Positions 61,270 to 64,000 of a DNA stretch of 64,000 nt are shown here, in pieces. The stretch covers positions 2,976,001 through 3,040,000 of the forward strand of contig NZ_CP117411.1 of assembly GCF_028607085.1 (NCBI RefSeq), given 5' to 3'. Below the pieces are notes generated by a model. That model was not told the DNA's origin and did not search any database. It was given only the letters and a program-made list of their open reading frames with translations. The DNA comes from Sphingomonas naphthae (GTDB lineage Bacteria > Pseudomonadota > Alphaproteobacteria > Sphingomonadales > Sphingomonadaceae). Both the position numbers and the translations under genes were made by a program. Each line of letters begins with the position of its first letter. Within the stretch, counting starts at the first letter, position 1.

Positions 61270-62865
61270 ATGGCCCATGCATCATCGCCCGCCGAAACCG
61301 AATGGTGGAAGTCCGCCGTCCTCTACCAGATCTACCCCCGCTCCTTTCAGGACTCGAACGGCGACGGCATCGGCGATCTCGCCGGCATCGCTGCCCGGCT
61401 CGACCATCTCGTCGACCTCGGCGTGGACGCGATCTGGATATCGCCGATCTTCCCATCGCCGATGGCGGACTTCGGCTATGACGTGGCCGATTATACGGGG
61501 ATCGACCCGCGCTTCGGCACGCTCGCCGATTTCGACGCGCTGCTCGCCGCCGCCCATGCGCGCGGGCTGAAACTGCTGCTCGATTTCGTGCCCAACCATT
61601 CGTCCGACCAGCACCCCTGGTTCGCCGAGAGCCGCGCCTCGCGCGATAATCCGAAGCGCGACTGGTATATCTGGCGCGACGCCGCCCCCGATGGCGGGCC
61701 GCCCAACAATTGGATCAGCGATTTCGGCGGCCCCGCGTGGGAGTGGGACGCGGCCACCGGCCAATATTACAGCCACGCCTTCCTGAAGGAGCAGCCCGAC
61801 CTCAACTGGCGCAACCCGGACCTGCGCGCGGCGATGATGGACGTGCTGCGCTTCTGGTTCGACCGCGGCGTGGATGGCTTCCGCATCGACGTGCTGTGGC
61901 ACATGGTGAAGCACGCCGATTTCATCGATAATCCGGTGAACCCCGATTACCGGCCGGAGATGGGCGAGATGCACGCCGTGCTCCAGACCCATTCCACCGA
62001 CCAGCCCGAAGTCCACGCCATCGCCGCCGAGATGCGCGCCATCGCGGACGGCTATGGCGCGCGGCTGCTGATCGGCGAAATCTACCTGCCGGTGCCCCGG
62101 CTGATGGACTATTACGGCACGGCGGACGCGCCCGAGGTGCAACTGCCCTTCAACTTCCAGCTGATCGATGCGCCGTGGGACGCGCGATCGCTGGCGCGGC
62201 TGATCGCGGAGTATGAAGCGGCGCTGCCCCCCGGTGGCTGGCCGAACTGGGTGCTGGGCAATCACGATCGCCCGCGCAGCGCGACCAAGCGTGGCGCCGC
62301 ACAGGCCCGCGTCGCGGCGATGCTGCTGCTCACCCTGCGCGGCACCCCGACGATCTATTATGGCGACGAGATCGGCATGACCGATACCGATATCCCGCCC
62401 GACAAGGTGCAGGATCCGCGCGAGCTGCGCGAGCCGGGCCTCGGGCTCGGCCGCGATCCGGTGCGGACGCCGATGCCGTGGGATGCGGGCGACGGCGCGG
62501 GTTTCACGACCGGCGTGCCGTGGCTGCCGATCAGCCCGGACTGGCGAACTCGCAATGTCGCCGCCGAGGACGACGACCCCGCCTCGATGCTGGCGCTGCA
62601 CCGCGCTTTGCTGGCGCTGCGCCGCGCTTATCCCGCGCTGGCGATGGGCGATTATGTATCGGTCGCCGCCGAGGGCGATATCCTCGCCTATGAACGGCGG
62701 CTGGGCGGGGAACGGTTGCTGATCGTCCTCAACCTTGGCGCCATGCCGCAGACGTTTATCGCGCCCGAGGGCGGTTTCCGGCCGATACTCTCCACCCTTC
62801 CCGGCGCCTTGCCCGATACGGTCATGCTGCTCCACCCCGACGAAGGCTTGATCTGCACCTTATGA
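61270..62865 (+). CDS. GH13 alpha-glucosidase/alpha-amylase family enzyme
   Basis: A 531-residue alpha-glucan-active enzyme with a TIM barrel. Conserved regions: YQIYPRSFQDSNGDGIGDL near the start, DFVPNHSSD, nucleophile Asp in GFRIDVLW (about 206), acid/base Glu in LIGEIYL (about 268) and the transition-state Asp in NHDRPR (about 331). It lacks a signal peptide, so it is cytoplasmic, typical of oligo-1,6-glucosidase or alpha-glucosidase (GH13_23-like). ATG 61270 follows GAGGGAA. It is coupled to GT4 by ATGA. Confidence 0.92.
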   Translation: MAHASSPAETEWWKSAVLYQIYPRSFQDSNGDGIGDLAGIAARLDHLVDLGVDAIWISPIFPSPMADFGYDVADYTGIDPRFGTLADFDALLAAAHARGLKLLLDFVPNHSSDQHPWFAESRASRDNPKRDWYIWRDAAPDGGPPNNWISDFGGPAWEWDAATGQYYSHAFLKEQPDLNWRNPDLRAAMMDVLRFWFDRGVDGFRIDVLWHMVKHADFIDNPVNPDYRPEMGEMHAVLQTHSTDQPEVHAIAAEMRAIADGYGARLLIGEIYLPVPRLMDYYGTADAPEVQLPFNFQLIDAPWDARSLARLIAEYEAALPPGGWPNWVLGNHDRPRSATKRGAAQARVAAMLLLTLRGTPTIYYGDEIGMTDTDIPPDKVQDPRELREPGLGLGRDPVRTPMPWDAGDGAGFTTGVPWLPISPDWRTRNVAAEDDDPASMLALHRALLALRRAYPALAMGDYVSVAAEGDILAYERRLGGERLLIVLNLGAMPQTFIAPEGGFRPILSTLPGALPDTVMLLHPDEGLICTL

Positions 62866-63869
62866 AAATCGCCATGTTCGCCCCCATTTCGTGGCGCACC
62901 CCGCCGCGCGCCTATGGCCCGTGGGAGCTGGTGACGAGCCTGCTGACCGAGGCGCTGGTCGCGCGCGGCGTGGATGTCACCCTGTTCGCCACGCAGGACA
63001 GCATCACCGCCGGCACGCTCGCCGCCGTCGTGCCCGCGCCGTATTCCGAAGACCCGTCGATCGACGCCAAGGTGTGGGAGATGCGGCATCTGGCCCATCT
63101 GTTCGAGCGGGCGAGCGAGTTCGACCTGATCCACAACCAGGCCGATTTCCCGGCGCACGCCTTCGCCCATCTGGTGCCGACGCCGATGGTGACGACGATC
63201 CACGGCTTCTCGTCGAACCGCATAATGCCGATGTACGCGCCCTATCAGGATCGTATCCACTATGTCGCGATCAGCGATGCCGATCGGGCCGAGGGGCTGC
63301 GCTATGCCGCCACGATCCACCATGGCATCCCGGTCGGGGATTTCGCCTTCGATGCGGTGGGCAGCGACGACCTGCTGTTCTTCGGCCGGATGCACCCCGA
63401 CAAGGGCGCGAAGGAGGCGATCGACGCCGCCCGCGCCTCGGGCCGGGCGCTCGACATGTACGGCATCGTGCAGGATCAGGGCTATTACGAGCGCGACGTG
63501 GCCCCCGCGATCGATGGCGAGACGATCCGCTACCACGGCCCGGTCGGCGGCGACGCGCGGGTGAAGGCGCTGGGCCAGGCCCGTGCGCTGCTCCACCTCA
63601 TCAATTTCGCCGAGCCCTTCGGCCTGTCGGTGATCGAGGCGATGGCCTGCGGTACGCCGGTGATCGCCAGCCGGCGCGGATCGATGCCCGAACTGATCGA
63701 CGATGGCGTGACGGGCTTCCTCGTCGACACCCCTGCCGAGGCGCTGGCCGCGATCGAACGCGCCGGCGAGATCGACCGCGCCGCCTGCCGCCGCGCGGTG
63801 GTCGAGCGGTTCAGCGTCGAGCGGATGGCGGACGAGTATCTGGCGCTCTACCGCCAGATACTCGCCTGA
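62862..63869 (+). CDS. Glycosyltransferase family 4 protein
   Basis: A 335-residue GT-B glycosyltransferase. N-terminal: APISWRTPPRAYGPWE; C-terminal nucleotide-binding: GRMHPDKGAKEAIDAARASG, FAEPFGLSVIEAMACGTPVIAS and GSMPELIDDGVTGFLVD. It transfers a sugar from a nucleotide donor; acceptor unknown. It begins within the GH13 stop (ATGA), suggesting a paired role in glycan turnover or osmoprotectant synthesis. Confidence 0.9.
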   Translation: MKIAMFAPISWRTPPRAYGPWELVTSLLTEALVARGVDVTLFATQDSITAGTLAAVVPAPYSEDPSIDAKVWEMRHLAHLFERASEFDLIHNQADFPAHAFAHLVPTPMVTTIHGFSSNRIMPMYAPYQDRIHYVAISDADRAEGLRYAATIHHGIPVGDFAFDAVGSDDLLFFGRMHPDKGAKEAIDAARASGRALDMYGIVQDQGYYERDVAPAIDGETIRYHGPVGGDARVKALGQARALLHLINFAEPFGLSVIEAMACGTPVIASRRGSMPELIDDGVTGFLVDTPAEALAAIERAGEIDRAACRRAVVERFSVERMADEYLALYRQILA

Positions 63870-63875
63870 TCGCCG

Positions 63876-64000
63876 TCAGCTGGCGTCGACCAGCACCAGT
63901 TCGCTGTCCTCGATCGCCGTCACGGTCAGCGTTTCGAGATCGCTGATCGCGGCGCCGTCGCGGGCGTTGATGCGGGTGCCGTCGATCTCGACCGCGCCGG
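63876..64000 (-). CDS. Pirin-family protein, C-terminal end only
   Basis: Only about 41 codons lie in the window. The frame ends with GTRINARDGAAISDLETLTV and EDSELVLVDAS, the typical end of pirin (quercetin 2,3-dioxygenase-like cupin) proteins. The start and most of the cupin lie beyond the right edge. The function of bacterial pirins is not established. Confidence 0.7.
   Translation of the reverse strand, partial: GAVEIDGTRINARDGAAISDLETLTVTAIEDSELVLVDAS

Noticed and set aside
63870-64000. Intergenic interpretation of the right edge
   Set aside because: The minus strand reads a pirin C-terminus to a proper TGA, so it is a truncated gene rather than empty sequence.

Overview
The window is a contiguous piece of a GC-rich alphaproteobacterial chromosome, most likely from Sphingomonas or a close relative (order Sphingomonadales). 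This is judged from gene content (TonB-dependent receptor, DUF1800/DUF1501 pair, LptF/LptG, lipid kinase plus Tam41-like protein, NodT-type outer membrane efflux protein, GH130/GH13 genes), the dense ATGA-coupled operons, and two families of intergenic palindromic repeats. I see no insertion sequence, prophage, CRISPR array or rRNA operon. There is one tRNA, Arg(TCT). The two ends cut through clpA (left) and a pirin gene (right).

Layout. 1-3.3 kb: clpA, a DUF1192 gene and a quinone oxidoreductase. 3.3-10.7 kb: a catabolic cluster with a FadR-type GntR regulator, a decayed MFS transporter, two esterases, an FAD-linked oxidase and a TonB-dependent receptor. A 7-1-7 palindrome in the receptor promoter is half-repeated at the regulator start and is a candidate operator. 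11-17.4 kb: one very large autotransporter of about 2138 residues. 17.5-23.8 kb: a YCII protein, tRNA-Arg, a queuosine-precursor transporter, an ECF sigma / membrane protein / periplasmic metal-sensor set followed by DUF1800 and DUF1501 genes, and msrA. 23.9-28.3 kb: pdeM-like endonuclease, homoserine dehydrogenase, two small proteins and an FAD/NAD(P)-binding protein. 28.3-36.7 kb: an RND heavy-metal-type efflux system under a QseBC/PmrAB-like two-component pair, with a degraded HAD-phosphatase/MipA-OmpV remnant upstream. An 11-bp-spaced direct repeat precedes both the pump operon and the remnant. 36.9-42.5 kb: OPT transporter, a lipoprotein, a YfgM-like protein with BamB, and small membrane proteins.

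42.5-53.7 kb is an envelope/lipid region. It holds a GNAT-fold protein, a fatty-acid-hydroxylase-superfamily protein, a polysaccharide/lipid flippase coupled to LptG and LptF, and, divergently, DUF2141, a DAGK/LCB5-type lipid kinase and a Tam41-like nucleotidyltransferase. This is the most interesting candidate system: together they could synthesise, modify and export an anionic (possibly sphingo-) lipid. That reading is inference.

53.8-59.9 kb: a LysR regulator divergent from a complete valine-branch operon (mmsA, isobutyryl-CoA dehydrogenase, 3-hydroxyisobutyryl-CoA hydrolase, mmsB). 60-63.9 kb: a glycan locus with GH130, GH13 and GT4 enzymes. Start codons were chosen by eye from ribosome-binding sites and conserved N-termini. 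All functional calls are from motif recognition without database searches.
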